A DNA stretch of 64,000 bases from Fictibacillus halophilus (GCF_016401385.1 NZ_JAEACF010000001.1:682001-746000), one strand, 5' to 3'. Shown: positions 1 to 7,531, numbered from the stretch's first letter. Made by a program: numbers and translations. The notes: a model not told the origin generated them from the letters alone.

Positions 1-1
1 A

Positions 2-310
2 GAGCAGGTAGAGGGACGTTTGAACTTTCTAAAAAATCAAAGTGATTATTCAACCGTTACGATACAATTCGAAGTAAAGAATTTAAAAGCGCAAGAACTT
101 CAAACAGAAGGGTTAAATACGTGGGCAAAAACGAAGGTTCTTTTTATGGATACGGTGAACTTTTTAATGTCTGCGATCTCGTTAATTGTGGTGAGTCTAT
201 TGGGATTAGCACCGATATGGCTAATCGTAGCAATTGTGCTTTATGTGTGGTGGCTTAAACGTAAAAAAGAACAAAAGAAAAAGCCGGAATCACCGACATC
301 TTTGACTTAG
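2..310 (+). CDS. DUF4349 domain protein, C-terminal fragment (cut by window edge)
   Basis: The reading frame is open from the first bases of the window, so the gene begins upstream; the TTG at 20 is an internal Leu codon rather than a start. About 102 residues remain. They hold the end of a DUF4349-like region (a Gly-Arg-Leu-x-Phe-Leu-x-Asn-Gln motif followed by a beta segment), a hydrophobic segment near the end and a Lys-rich tail. DUF4349 proteins are membrane-anchored extracytoplasmic proteins of unknown function, usually lipoproteins, but the N-terminus is not visible here. A hairpin follows at 349-396. Confidence 0.7.
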   Translation, partial: EQVEGRLNFLKNQSDYSTVTIQFEVKNLKAQELQTEGLNTWAKTKVLFMDTVNFLMSAISLIVVSLLGLAPIWLIVAIVLYVWWLKRKKEQKKKPESPTSLT

Positions 311-348
311 AACACATGTTTTAACCTGTCAGTAACTGGGACGTCAGA

Positions 349-396
349 AACACCCTCTGCAGCACGGATTGTTGATCCGTTTGCTGAAAGGGTGTT
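349..396 (+). terminator. Hairpin, probable terminator of the DUF4349 gene
   Basis: AACACCCT at 349-356 pairs with AGGGTGTT at 389-396, and the inner CAGCA/TGCTG and CGGAT/ATCCG segments extend the stem. The following T stretch is short (TTTTGGCTTTT), so this is a moderate call. Confidence 0.55.
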
Positions 397-405
397 TTGG
401 CTTTT

Positions 406-432
406 ACGGCACCTTTTTAAGTGGAGTGCCGT
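406..432 (-). terminator. Hairpin near the 3' end of the IDEAL gene
   Basis: ACGGCAC (406-412) pairs with GTGCCGT (426-432). Read on the minus strand, the hairpin follows the IDEAL gene stop and is followed by AAAAG in plus sense, i.e. a short CTTTT. It could serve as a weak terminator for either neighbour. Confidence 0.4.
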
Positions 433-441
433 TTAAAAGCG

Positions 442-672
442 CTAACTGAGAAACGCTTTGTATTCTGCGCTTAATCTCATAAATCGTTCTTTATCTTTTG
501 TATCCAAGGCAATGTCAATTTCTCTCTCATAATACTCTTTGTAATAATTGTGAAGGGCCTCATCTAATACCATTTGGGCAATAAGGCTGAAGGCAAATGG
601 GTCTCTTTTTTGTTGTTTGTATTGCACCATTTCATTTTGGTTCTTGTTAAAAGAAGCGTTTTTGTCTTTCAT
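442..672 (-). CDS. IDEAL-domain small protein
   Basis: A 76-residue protein whose central and C-terminal part carries the IDEAL signature (here L-D-E-A-L at about residues 36-40) followed by a charged amphipathic helix with Y-Y-K-E-Y-Y and D-K-E-R-F-M-R-L. IDEAL domains occur in small Bacillus proteins such as YpiB and in the ComK C-terminal tail family; their molecular role is generally unknown or adaptor-like. The N-terminal 25 residues are Asn/Gln/Lys rich and probably disordered. The ATG is preceded by a strong AAGGAGGG. No operon partner is evident. Confidence 0.8.
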   Translation of the reverse strand: MKDKNASFNKNQNEMVQYKQQKRDPFAFSLIAQMVLDEALHNYYKEYYEREIDIALDTKDKERFMRLSAEYKAFLS

Positions 673-992
673 CCTGTTTCCCTCCTTAAAATTATCTCCC
701 TATCCAATTAACCTTTTATGTTTCTAGGTTTCTACTAGTATACTGAGCAAGATGCTTAATGACAACCATTTTGTTTGAAAATTCAGAAAAAATTTCTTTA
801 TTGCTTCTAAAGTACCCTGTTTTCACCACCTTCTGGTAAAAATGTTAATGATTTGTCATCTTTATTTCTGGTTGCATCTTTTTGTTACAATTGTTTAATT
901 TCTATGTTTTTTATGTTGTAATAGTGTGTTAGTTATTATTTCCCCGTATTTAAAGAGGGTTAAACTTTTTGAAACACGTAACCTAAAAAATA

Positions 993-1022
993 TTGACATT
1001 ATTGTTTATGTATGAGTAGGAT
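993..1022 (+). promoter_or_regulatory. Sigma-A promoter of the thi operon
   Basis: A perfect TTGACA (-35, 993-998) lies 18 bp before TAGGAT (-10, 1017-1022), placing the start about 20-25 nt upstream of the riboswitch. The 320 bp before it (673-992) is AT-rich and I see no gene there. Confidence 0.6.
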
Positions 1023-1047
1023 TGTGTTAACTCAATAATGTTATTTC

Positions 1048-1135
1048 GCTAGGGGTGCTTATTTTAAGCTGAGAGAAGGTTGTGACCTTTGACCCTTTGA
1101 ACCTGATCCAGTTCATACTGGCGTAGGGAAGCGGT
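1048..1135 (+). promoter_or_regulatory. TPP riboswitch (THI element)
   Basis: This has the conserved blocks of the thiamine pyrophosphate aptamer in order: AGGGGTGCTT, GCTGAGA, ACCCTTTGAACCTGATC, and CAGTTCATACTGGCGTAGGG. TPP binding is expected to favour the intrinsic terminator 40 nt downstream at 1175-1205, switching off thiD-thiM-thiE-thiW. The content of the operon (thiazole and HMP salvage plus the ThiW transporter) fits this control exactly. Confidence 0.97.
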
Positions 1136-1174
1136 GTGGATGAATAAAAGTTTCCTTTATGATTTGAAATGTAA

Positions 1175-1205
1175 AGCCACCCGCTAATTAGCGGGTGGCT
1201 TTTTT
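1175..1205 (+). terminator. Intrinsic terminator controlled by the TPP riboswitch
   Basis: AGCCACCCGCTAA (1175-1187) and TTAGCGGGTGGCT (1188-1200) form a perfect 13-bp inverted repeat followed by six T. It lies between the aptamer and thiD, so it is the expression platform of the riboswitch. Confidence 0.95.
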
Positions 1206-1232
1206 GCATAGACAACTAGGAGGTATGAGTAT

Positions 1233-2057
1233 ATGGGACAACTTATTAAGGTGAGTAAAGCACTTACGATCGCAGGATCAGATAGTGGAGGTGGCGCAGG
1301 CATTCAGGCCGATTTAAAGACATTTCAGGAATTAGGTGTATATGGTATGTCGGTTCTTACCGCCGTCACTGCACAGAACACGACTGGTGTCCAAGGGGTA
1401 TTTCCGGTTTCAATTGAAGGGTTGGAAGCTCAGTTAGCGTCTATAGCTAGTGACTTGACACCTGATGCCATTAAGACAGGCATGCTTTTTTCAGGTGAGT
1501 ATATTGAGAGAACAGCTTATATGATAAGAAAATTCGCATGGGAAAACGTAGTGGTGGATCCTGTTATGGTCGCAAAAGGGGGTGCAACGTTGTTAGGTGA
1601 GGAAGCACTCCATGCTATGAAAACATGTATGCTCCAACTCGCAAAAATAGTCACACCTAACATTCCGGAAGCAGAAGCGCTAACAGGTATAGAGATAAAC
1701 AGCCCAGAGGCAAGAGAAGAAGCGGCGAGAGTCTTGTTTGACGCTGGTGCTGATCATGTTGTAGTAAAGGGCGGACATTTTGGAAACGGTGATTTTGTAA
1801 CAGATCTAGTTTTTAATGGCATAGAGATGTTTGAACTTATAGAGAAGCGGATCCAAACGAAAAATACACACGGAACAGGCTGTACGTTTTCAGCAGCTTT
1901 GGCAGCTGAACTTGCATATGGGAGAAAACCAGAAAGTGCGATAGTGAATGCTAAGAAATATATACAAACTGCAATTGAACATGGAATCGATGTTGGTTCG
2001 GGCCATGGACCGGTCAATCATTTTGCCTATAGGAGGATTGCACATGAACAATACTAG
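1233..2057 (+). CDS. thiD: Hydroxymethylpyrimidine/phosphomethylpyrimidine kinase
   Basis: Phosphorylates HMP and HMP-phosphate to HMP-diphosphate in thiamine synthesis and salvage; cytoplasmic. The 274-residue length is normal for the ribokinase-like ThiD family. Visible motifs are the N-terminal A-G-S-D-S-G-G-G-A-G-I-Q-A-D substrate region (about residues 14-27), D-P-V-M-V-A-K-G-G (about 109-117) and the C-terminal anion-hole motif T-H-G-T-G-C-T-F-S (about 212-220). The ATG at 1233 follows AGGAGG at a suitable distance. It is the first gene of the TPP-riboswitch operon and its 3' end overlaps the thiM start by 14 bp, suggesting translational coupling. B. subtilis pyridoxine kinases belong to the same family, but the thi operon context favours ThiD. 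Confidence 0.96.
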   Translation: MGQLIKVSKALTIAGSDSGGGAGIQADLKTFQELGVYGMSVLTAVTAQNTTGVQGVFPVSIEGLEAQLASIASDLTPDAIKTGMLFSGEYIERTAYMIRKFAWENVVVDPVMVAKGGATLLGEEALHAMKTCMLQLAKIVTPNIPEAEALTGIEINSPEAREEAARVLFDAGADHVVVKGGHFGNGDFVTDLVFNGIEMFELIEKRIQTKNTHGTGCTFSAALAAELAYGRKPESAIVNAKKYIQTAIEHGIDVGSGHGPVNHFAYRRIAHEQY

Positions 2058-2946
2058 AATACAGGAATGGAAAATGTTTGTTTCACAGATTAGAGAAGAA
2101 AAGCCACTCGTTCATCATATTACGAACAACGTAACCATGAACTTTCTTGCCAATGGGGTCCTTTCTGCAGGAGGAAGTCCGATGATGGTGCATGACGCAT
2201 GTGAAGTTGAAGAAGCTGTAGGGGTAGCCGATGCTTTAGTGCTAAACATTGGGACAATCGATGAAGCATCAGCGAAATCTATGATACTCGCTTTACGAAA
2301 AGCGATACTTGCCGAAGTACCAGTTGTGCTCGATCCAGTGGGAGTAGGATTATCATCATTCAGGCAGCAGCTTGTCAAGAAGTTGTTGTTAGAATATTCA
2401 GAATTGAAGGGGGTCAGACCCCGAACAATTCTGACAATTTGCGGGAACGCTGCTGAGATGCAGTTTCTAGCTGAAGGCGCATGGGAAGGAAAAGGAGTGG
2501 ATGGTGATCTGACCACTTCGGAAGATGATTTGATTAAGCTTGCAGAGGCTGCAGCGAAGCAAACAGGCTGTCTTATCGCAATGACAGGAAGTAAGGATAT
2601 TATTTCAGATGGTGAAAAAGCGATCGTGCTTTCTCATGGAGACCCTATGCTTTCGTATGTTACAGGAACAGGGTGTTTTGCCACCTCAATGGTAGCTCTA
2701 TATCAAGCGAATATGAAACAAGAAGTTACAAGAGAAAGAATAGACCTAACAGTTCTTGAAAGAACAGCTTTAGCGCTATTAATGCTCACTAAAGCGGCTG
2801 AAGAGGCAGTAAAAACTGCCAAAGGACCTGGAAGTTTTCAACAGAATCTTCTGGACCAGCTCTATTGTTTAGAGTCTACCCATGAAATATTTCATGGATC
2901 CATCCACTGGCAAGATTACGTATTGAAGGAAGGAGCGAATCAATGA
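2044..2946 (+). CDS. thiM: Hydroxyethylthiazole kinase with an in-frame repeat insertion
   Basis: Salvages thiazole by phosphorylating 4-methyl-5-(2-hydroxyethyl)thiazole. I chose the ATG at 2044 because AGGAGG lies 6-7 nt before it and the protein then starts at the usual family N-terminus; the frame is open further upstream inside thiD. Family motifs include H-H-I-T-N-N-V, V-L-N-I-G-T, V-V-L-D-P-V-G and T-G-T-G-C. At 300 residues it is about 30 longer than B. subtilis ThiM. Residues ~120-130 are encoded by a GGGGTCAGACCCC palindromic element. Just after it the family motif I-R-G-N-A-A-E reads I-C-G-N-A-A-E, with Cys133 in place of the conserved Arg. The rest is intact, so activity may be altered rather than lost. 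The stop overlaps the thiE start (ATGA). Confidence 0.93.
   Translation: MNNTRIQEWKMFVSQIREEKPLVHHITNNVTMNFLANGVLSAGGSPMMVHDACEVEEAVGVADALVLNIGTIDEASAKSMILALRKAILAEVPVVLDPVGVGLSSFRQQLVKKLLLEYSELKGVRPRTILTICGNAAEMQFLAEGAWEGKGVDGDLTTSEDDLIKLAEAAAKQTGCLIAMTGSKDIISDGEKAIVLSHGDPMLSYVTGTGCFATSMVALYQANMKQEVTRERIDLTVLERTALALLMLTKAAEEAVKTAKGPGSFQQNLLDQLYCLESTHEIFHGSIHWQDYVLKEGANQ
2401..2431 (+). repeat. GGGGTCAGACCCC palindromic element inside thiM
   Basis: The core GGGGTCAGACCCC lies at 2410-2422. It is flanked by GAATTG (2401-2406) and CAATTC (2426-2431), which are inverted repeats of each other, so the whole 31 bp can fold as one hairpin. The CCCC-xx-ACAATT arrangement recurs at 6083, 29229 and 59721. 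Here the element is translated in frame as roughly E-L-K-G-V-R-P-R-T-I. Confidence 0.85.
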
Positions 2947-3617
2947 GAACTCAAGCAAAAGCACGTTTACAACAAGATCTATCACTCTATTTTGTAGCAG
3001 GTACGATGAACTGCAATTCACCTGAAGATTTCTATCGTATTCTTTTGCAAGCGATTGAAGGTGGCATTACCGCCTTTCAGTTTCGTGAAAAGGGTGTTAA
3101 TTGCTTAAGTGGCCAGAAACAGTTAGAAATGGCAAAGCGTGCAAGGGAAGTTTGCCAAAAACATGATGTGTTATTTATCGTGAATGACGATCTAGCCTTG
3201 ATGAAGGCGGTAGATGCAGATGGCCTTCATGTTGGTCAAACAGATGGAGATCTGGATTTTATGCGTAGAGAAACAGAAGGAAAGCTTTTAGGTGTTTCAG
3301 CTCATACTCTAGCTGAAGCAGTGGACGCCATTGCACATGGTGCCGATTATATTGGAGCTGGACCGATCTATCAAACGTCCACAAAACCTGATGCGAAGAA
3401 GCCTGTTGGAGTTGATCTCATAGCGGAATTTCGCAACAATCATATTAACGTTCCACTTGTTGGAATCGGTGGGATTACACTTGAAAATGCGAGTGAAGTC
3501 ATTAAATCTGGTGCTGACGGTGTTGCTGTTATTTCAGCAATCAGTGGTGCAGTTGATCCTTCAGCCATTTCTAGTAATCTGCTTCGTGCTGTACACACGG
3601 CGAAAAGAGGATCATAA
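2943..3617 (+). CDS. thiE: Thiamine phosphate synthase
   Basis: Joins HMP-diphosphate and thiazole phosphate to make thiamine phosphate, so it completes the salvage route supplied by ThiD and ThiM. The 224 residues form the expected TIM barrel. Visible motifs include Q-F-R-E-K-G near residue 40 (diphosphate/HMP binding), N-D-D for metal binding near residue 82, D-G-L-H-V-G-Q, G-A-G-P-I-Y-Q-T-S-T-K (about 139-149) and V-G-I-G-G-I at the C-terminal phosphate site. The ATG overlaps the thiM stop by four bases, indicating coupling. Confidence 0.96.
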   Translation: MRTQAKARLQQDLSLYFVAGTMNCNSPEDFYRILLQAIEGGITAFQFREKGVNCLSGQKQLEMAKRAREVCQKHDVLFIVNDDLALMKAVDADGLHVGQTDGDLDFMRRETEGKLLGVSAHTLAEAVDAIAHGADYIGAGPIYQTSTKPDAKKPVGVDLIAEFRNNHINVPLVGIGGITLENASEVIKSGADGVAVISAISGAVDPSAISSNLLRAVHTAKRGS

Positions 3618-4136
3618 GTGAAGATATCTGTCCAAAAACTTACGGTAATGGCTATGTTGGTCGCGATTGGGACCATTTGTTCACATTTATTTTGGATTCC
3701 GGCTGGAGTAGCAAAAGCGTTTCCCGTTCAGCATGCGATCAACGTGATGGCAGGTGTAACGCTTGGACCAATTCCGGCGGTGACCATCGCATTTAGTATC
3801 GGCTTGCTGCGTAACTTATTTGGAATCGGCTCTTTACTTGCTTTTCCAGGAGGAATGATTGGGGCATTTTTGGCCGGTTATCTTTATAAAAAAGGAAGAA
3901 AATATACGTACGCAGTAATAGGAGAATGGGTTGGGACAGGGATCCTTGGAGCTTTAATAGCGGTGCCGATTGCCACCATTTTTTTAGGGTCAAAAACGGG
4001 TGCATTCTTTTTTATCATTCCTTTTTTAGTCAGTTCAATTGTTGGTGGAGTGATAGGATTGGTCGTCCTCCGTGTACTTCATAAAAATGCTGCAGCAAAA
4101 AATTGGCTAGGATCAAAAGAAGAAAAATCTGCTTGA
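3618..4136 (+). CDS. thiW: ECF transporter substrate-binding membrane component ThiW
   Basis: A 172-residue, five- to six-helix membrane protein matching the ThiW family of ECF S components, which are thought to import thiazole for ThiM with the shared EcfA/A'/T module encoded elsewhere. The GTG at 3618 immediately follows the thiE stop and is preceded by AGAGGA. Family-like features are the N-terminal helix with V-A-I-G-T, the F-P-V-Q-H-A-I-N segment, the R-N-L-F-G-I-G-S-L-L-A-F-P-G-G loop and a basic C-terminus. It is the last clear gene under the TPP riboswitch. Confidence 0.9.
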   Translation: MKISVQKLTVMAMLVAIGTICSHLFWIPAGVAKAFPVQHAINVMAGVTLGPIPAVTIAFSIGLLRNLFGIGSLLAFPGGMIGAFLAGYLYKKGRKYTYAVIGEWVGTGILGALIAVPIATIFLGSKTGAFFFIIPFLVSSIVGGVIGLVVLRVLHKNAAAKNWLGSKEEKSA

Positions 4137-4152
4137 AGATATGCACCGGATA

Positions 4153-4200
4153 GGCTTCCCCACCGTACACTGTGTACTATTAACCGGTGGTTAGGGGGCC
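4153..4200 (+). promoter_or_regulatory. Long hairpin that pairs the ribosome site of the next ORF
   Basis: CCACCG (4160-4165) pairs with CGGTGG (4185-4190). GGC and CC on the left pair with GGGGGCC (4194-4200), and GTACAC/GTGTAC closes the tip. No T run follows, so it is not a standard terminator. The GGGGG that would act as the ribosome site for the small ORF at 4207 lies in the 3' arm. Confidence 0.55.
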
Positions 4201-4206
4201 GATGTG

Positions 4207-4446
4207 ATGAAAAAACGTCCGAAACGCTGGGTGTATACAGAAATGTTTCTCATGTTCTTTGGACTCCTTCTGGCTATTTACAATGGTAAGTCGTGGGAAA
4301 GTCCGACTGTGTTGTTTTCAATTTTGTTGGTGATCTTTATCTTTCGTGCAGCAGAGCGAAAAATATTTAAGCAAAAAACTGAATTTTGGTTGAACGCAGG
4401 AATAGCCACGATCTTTTTGATTCTTGGAATCGTACCGTTCATATAA
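4207..4446 (+). CDS. Small membrane protein of unknown function
   Basis: I do not recognise a family. The 79-residue product has a basic N-terminus (K-K-R-P-K-R) and three likely membrane segments: about residues 11-27, 36-51 and 63-79, the last ending at the C-terminus. It follows thiW by 70 bp and could be read through from the thi operon. GTG at 4204 is an alternative start; ATG at 4207 has the better spacing (8 nt) from the GGGGG at 4194-4198, which is buried in a hairpin. A terminator follows at 4467. Confidence 0.6.
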   Translation: MKKRPKRWVYTEMFLMFFGLLLAIYNGKSWESPTVLFSILLVIFIFRAAERKIFKQKTEFWLNAGIATIFLILGIVPFI

Positions 4447-4466
4447 AAAGAATAATGAGCAAAAAG

Positions 4467-4496
4467 CAGGCTGAACGGAAATCGGTCTGTTTTTTT
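4467..4496 (+). terminator. Intrinsic terminator
   Basis: CAGGCTGA (4467-4474) pairs with TCGGTCTG (4482-4489) with two G-U pairs and is followed by seven T. It ends the thi/small membrane protein unit. Confidence 0.7.
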
Positions 4497-4616
4497 GTGT
4501 CTAATTTTAGGCCGACGTATATTTTTTTCAAATCTTTGACAAAATGGTGAGGACGTAATAAAATAATTTTACGTAAAGAAATGTTTTTGCGTAGGAATGA
4601 AAGTGAGGTGATGAGA

Positions 4617-5219
4617 GTGAAGAGGAATCAAAGCATGCCAGAGACGTTTATTGTCACAGAACCAGAACAAGCTGCTGCACTTTTGCATCCTGTAAGGTCA
4701 GAGCTCATAAGTTTGTTAAAAGAGCCAAGTTCTGCGACAGAGCTATCAAAAAGAATGAACGATTCCGCTCAAAAAATTAATTATCATCTTAAAGCACTGG
4801 AAAAAGTGGGCCTTGTAGTACGCGCAGGCACAAGGAATGTTAGAAACCTTGTAGAAGTTTTATATGTAAGTGCCGGTCGTTCGTTTTTATTGTCAGATTC
4901 ACTAGGTCTCTCTGCTGACACGATTAAAAAGCTCCAAGATCAAACTGCTCTAGCTCATGTGTTATCACTTACGGAGAAGATCAAGCGAGATGCCATTTCT
5001 TTAATGGAGCAATCCGAGGATGAAGAGATTCCAAGCGCAGTAATGGAAATGGAACTAGCACTTTCTAACATGGACCACCGCAATGCATTTCTGCAGGAAT
5101 ATGCAGATATGCTCACAACTCTCATACAAAAACACCACAAACCGAACAAAGAGCATGCGAAAGTGTATCACGTTTCGATGGCGATGTACCCAAAACCTGA
5201 AGGAGGCGGCACAACGTGA
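4617..5219 (+). CDS. ArsR-type winged-helix regulator
   Basis: A 201-residue DNA-binding protein. The ArsR-like winged helix spans about residues 15-85 (H-P-V-R-S-E-L-I-S-L-L, then S-A-T-E-L-S-K-R-M, then the recognition helix with Q-K-I-N-Y-H-L-K-A-L-E). The rest is a helical domain of unknown role. No cysteine cluster of the metal-sensing kind is visible. GTG at 4617 has GAGGTG six bases upstream; ATG at 4611 and 4581 are in-frame alternatives with poorer ribosome sites. Its stop overlaps the next ORF (GTGA), and clpP follows, so it probably regulates this unusual clpP operon. Confidence 0.82.
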   Translation: MKRNQSMPETFIVTEPEQAAALLHPVRSELISLLKEPSSATELSKRMNDSAQKINYHLKALEKVGLVVRAGTRNVRNLVEVLYVSAGRSFLLSDSLGLSADTIKKLQDQTALAHVLSLTEKIKRDAISLMEQSEDEEIPSAVMEMELALSNMDHRNAFLQEYADMLTTLIQKHHKPNKEHAKVYHVSMAMYPKPEGGGTT

Positions 5220-5425
5220 ATAAGGAGAGCAAAGGAACCGTTATCCCAATCAATCGCGAAGCAGCAAATGATGATGCAAACATCATTCCTATGAAAACGG
5301 AAGTACAGGTGAAAGAAACAGAAACGGTGCAGGAGCCAGCTAAAATTATTTTTATCACGTCAGGATTTGGAAAAATACACGTTTCACCAAAAATAAATAC
5401 AAACCCAATGGCAATAGCAGCCTAA
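5216..5425 (+). CDS. Small protein between the ArsR regulator and clpP
   Basis: I do not recognise this 69-residue protein. The GTG start overlaps the regulator's TGA and the stop lies 15 bp before clpP, so translational coupling supports it as real. Composition is acidic and polar in the first half (A-N-D-D-A-N, then E-T-E-T-V-Q-E). The second half is more ordered, with K-I-I-F-I-T-S-G-F-G-K-I-H-V. No signal peptide or membrane segment is seen. An adaptor or substrate role for the neighbouring ClpP is only a guess from context. Confidence 0.6.
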   Translation: MNKESKGTVIPINREAANDDANIIPMKTEVQVKETETVQEPAKIIFITSGFGKIHVSPKINTNPMAIAA

Positions 5426-5440
5426 CTAGGAGGAAAACAG

Positions 5441-6022
5441 ATGAATTTAATTCCAATGGTAGTAGAGTCGACAAACCGTGGAGAGCGGTCTTATGATATT
5501 TACTCACGTTTGTTAAAAGACCGAATCATTATGCTTGGAAGTGCGATTGATGATAACGTGGCAAATTCAATCGTAGCTCAATTGCTTTTCCTAGCTGCTG
5601 AAGATCCGGATAAAGATATCTCCATCTACATCAACTCACCAGGAGGTTCTGTTACAGCAGGTCTAGCGATCTATGACACGATGCAATTCATTAAACCGGA
5701 TGTTTCAACGATCTGTATCGGCATGGCTGCTTCAATGGGAGCTGTTCTCATGGTAGCTGGTGCAAAAGGCAAGCGTTATGCGCTTCCGAACGCAGAAGTG
5801 ATGATCCATCAGCCATTAGGTGGAACACAAGGGCAGGCATCAGATATGGCCATTCACGCGAAACGCATCTTGCAAACGCGCGAGTTGTTGAATAAGATCA
5901 TCTCTGAGCGCTCGGGTCAACCGATCGAGAAAGTAGAGAAAGACACAGACCGTGATTATTTCATGTCTGCAGAAGAAGCTTTAAAATACGGGATCATTGA
6001 TAAAGTGATCGAGAAGATCTAA
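5441..6022 (+). CDS. clpP: ATP-dependent Clp protease proteolytic subunit
   Basis: The serine protease chamber of Clp complexes, working with ClpX/ClpC-type unfoldases in the cytosol. At 193 residues it is typical length. The catalytic triad is complete: Ser98 in G-M-A-A-S-M-G-A, His123 in M-I-H-Q-P-L-G-G and Asp172 in D-R-D-Y-F-M-S-A. The ATG follows AGGAGG. I found no CtsR-type box (GGTCAAA repeats) in front of it; instead it is the third gene behind an ArsR-type regulator. This suggests either the only clpP with unusual control or a second paralogue (ClpP2) as seen in some Bacillaceae. A perfect terminator follows. Confidence 0.93.
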   Translation: MNLIPMVVESTNRGERSYDIYSRLLKDRIIMLGSAIDDNVANSIVAQLLFLAAEDPDKDISIYINSPGGSVTAGLAIYDTMQFIKPDVSTICIGMAASMGAVLMVAGAKGKRYALPNAEVMIHQPLGGTQGQASDMAIHAKRILQTRELLNKIISERSGQPIEKVEKDTDRDYFMSAEEALKYGIIDKVIEKI

Positions 6023-6048
6023 AAAATAAACGACAGATAAGTACAAGG

Positions 6049-6080
6049 AGAAAAGCCAGCCGTGCACGGCTGGCTTTTCT
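6049..6080 (+). terminator. Strong intrinsic terminator after clpP
   Basis: AGAAAAGCCAGCCGTG pairs with CACGGCTGGCTTTTCT as a perfect 16-bp inverted repeat ending in a T-rich stretch. Confidence 0.9.
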
Positions 6081-6082
6081 TT

Positions 6083-6102
6083 GGGGTCAGTCCCCAAACA
6101 AT
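6083..6102 (+). repeat. GGGGTCAGTCCCC element copy
   Basis: GGGGTCAGTCCCC at 6083-6095 is followed by AAACAATT, matching the CCCC-xx-ACAATT tail of the copies at 2401, 29229 and 59721. It sits two bases after the clpP terminator. Confidence 0.7.
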
Positions 6103-6246
6103 TTATTTCCCGCGTTGGTTTAAATTTTTCTCCCCGGGTGTTTGCTGAAGCAAATTCGTTTTGATCAAGCTGAATATGGTAATCTAGTGTAAGTTAGATC
6201 GCTTATAAGTGTTACTTTTAAAGATACATGAAAGAAGGAATGAAGC

Positions 6247-7476
6247 ATGCCAGGCAATTCAGCGGGTACCTCTCTACAACAACAAAAAACGGTCTATTCC
6301 ATTCTTTTCGCCATAAGTTTTGTGCATTTGTTAAATGACTCTATGCAGGCTGTTATTCCTGCTATCTTTCCAATCTTAGAGAAATCAATGAATCTTTCTT
6401 TTACTCAGCTTGGATGGATCGCTTTTACTTTAAACATCACCTCTTCTATTATGCAGCCAGTGATTGGTTGGTATACAGATAAAACCACTTCACCTTATAT
6501 ACTCCCGGTTGGTATGATGGCGAGTTTAATAGGTATGCTAGGGATCGCATTTGCAGATTCCTTTTATACGATTATTATTTCGGTTATTGGTATTGGTTTA
6601 GGCTCTGCTGTCTTTCATCCTGAGGGGTCTAGAGTCGCTTATATGGCAGCAGGAAACCGTCGAGGGTTAGCTCAATCTATCTATCAAGTTGGTGGAAATA
6701 CCGGTAGTTCACTTGCTCCTGTGATGACGGCACTCGTCTTCGTACCTCTCGGACAGTTCGGAGCTGTATGGTTTACTTCGCTTGCAGCTATCGCTATTTT
6801 TGTATTGTTTTATGTTTCAGGCTGGTATGCTAGACAACTCGTGCATTTCCCTCGCGTTCAAAAGCAAACTGGTGTGAAAAAGAAGATCGATAGAAAGCGA
6901 AAAAAACAAGTAATTGGAGCGATGGCATTACTCGTCTTTTTAGTGTTTGCACGTTCATGGTACTTCTCCGGAATAGGAAACTATTACCAATTTTATTTGA
7001 TCGATGATTATGGTTTAACGATCAGGCAAGCTCAAGTTTATTTATTTGTTTTTATGGCGTCAGGCGTACTCGGAACATTCTTTGGAGGGCCGATTGCAGA
7101 CTGGTTAGGAAAGCGAAATATGATCTTTTGGTCGATGGTCGGAACAGCGCCACTCGCTCTACTTCTTCCGCACGTAGGATTATGGGCGGTTATTCCATTG
7201 TTCTTCTTGATCGGTTTCATTTTGAACACGAGTTTTTCGGTGACGGTCGTATATGCACAAGAACTTGTACCAGGCAGGATCGGTATGGTATCAGGTTTGA
7301 TCGTTGGACTCGCATTTGGTATGGGGGCGCTCGGATCGGTAGTGCTTGGTAAGGTCGCTGACGTTACAAGCATCTCAAACACGATGTTCTTGATCAGCTT
7401 CTTACCGTTAGTCGGGTTGTTAACCGTCATGCTGCCTACAGACAAAACGCTTGAAAAATGGTCTTCTGGGGTCTGA
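6247..7476 (+). CDS. MFS exporter, fosmidomycin-resistance (Fsr)-like
   Basis: A 409-residue, 12-helix major facilitator. It has the Fsr-family N-terminal pattern S-F-V-H-L-L-N-D-S-M-Q-A near residues 23-34, a loop 2-3 motif after Q-P-V-I-G-W-Y-T-D-K, and F-H-P-E-G-S-R in TM4. A basic central loop (K-K-K-I-D-R-K-R-K-K-Q) separates the two halves. Fsr-like pumps export fosmidomycin and other small molecules; the substrate here cannot be told. The ATG follows GAAGGAATGAAGC. The last codons and the TGA lie inside a GGGGTCTGACCC palindromic element, so the native C-terminus may have been replaced by the insertion. Confidence 0.88.
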   Translation: MPGNSAGTSLQQQKTVYSILFAISFVHLLNDSMQAVIPAIFPILEKSMNLSFTQLGWIAFTLNITSSIMQPVIGWYTDKTTSPYILPVGMMASLIGMLGIAFADSFYTIIISVIGIGLGSAVFHPEGSRVAYMAAGNRRGLAQSIYQVGGNTGSSLAPVMTALVFVPLGQFGAVWFTSLAAIAIFVLFYVSGWYARQLVHFPRVQKQTGVKKKIDRKRKKQVIGAMALLVFLVFARSWYFSGIGNYYQFYLIDDYGLTIRQAQVYLFVFMASGVLGTFFGGPIADWLGKRNMIFWSMVGTAPLALLLPHVGLWAVIPLFFLIGFILNTSFSVTVVYAQELVPGRIGMVSGLIVGLAFGMGALGSVVLGKVADVTSISNTMFLISFLPLVGLLTVMLPTDKTLEKWSSGV

Positions 7477-7495
7477 CCCGGGTCAGACCCCAGAA
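7464..7495 (+). repeat. Head-to-head pair of the GGGGTCTGACCC element, carrying the MFS stop codon
   Basis: TTCTGGGGTCTGACCC and GGGTCAGACCCCAGAA form a perfect 32-bp palindrome. The MFS stop codon TGA (7474-7476) is the TGA inside GGGGTCTGACCC. The same double arrangement occurs at 16519-16557. Confidence 0.88.
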
Positions 7496-7531
7496 AAAGA
7501 CATTTATCTCCATTATGTCTTTTCCACAAAT

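Noticed and set aside
1027..1215. Minus-strand ORF across the TPP riboswitch
   Set aside because: It covers the conserved aptamer and terminator, which explain the sequence; no ribosome site or homology features.
5380..5440. CtsR operator before clpP
   Set aside because: No GGTCAAA-type repeats were found in the region upstream of clpP or of its operon.
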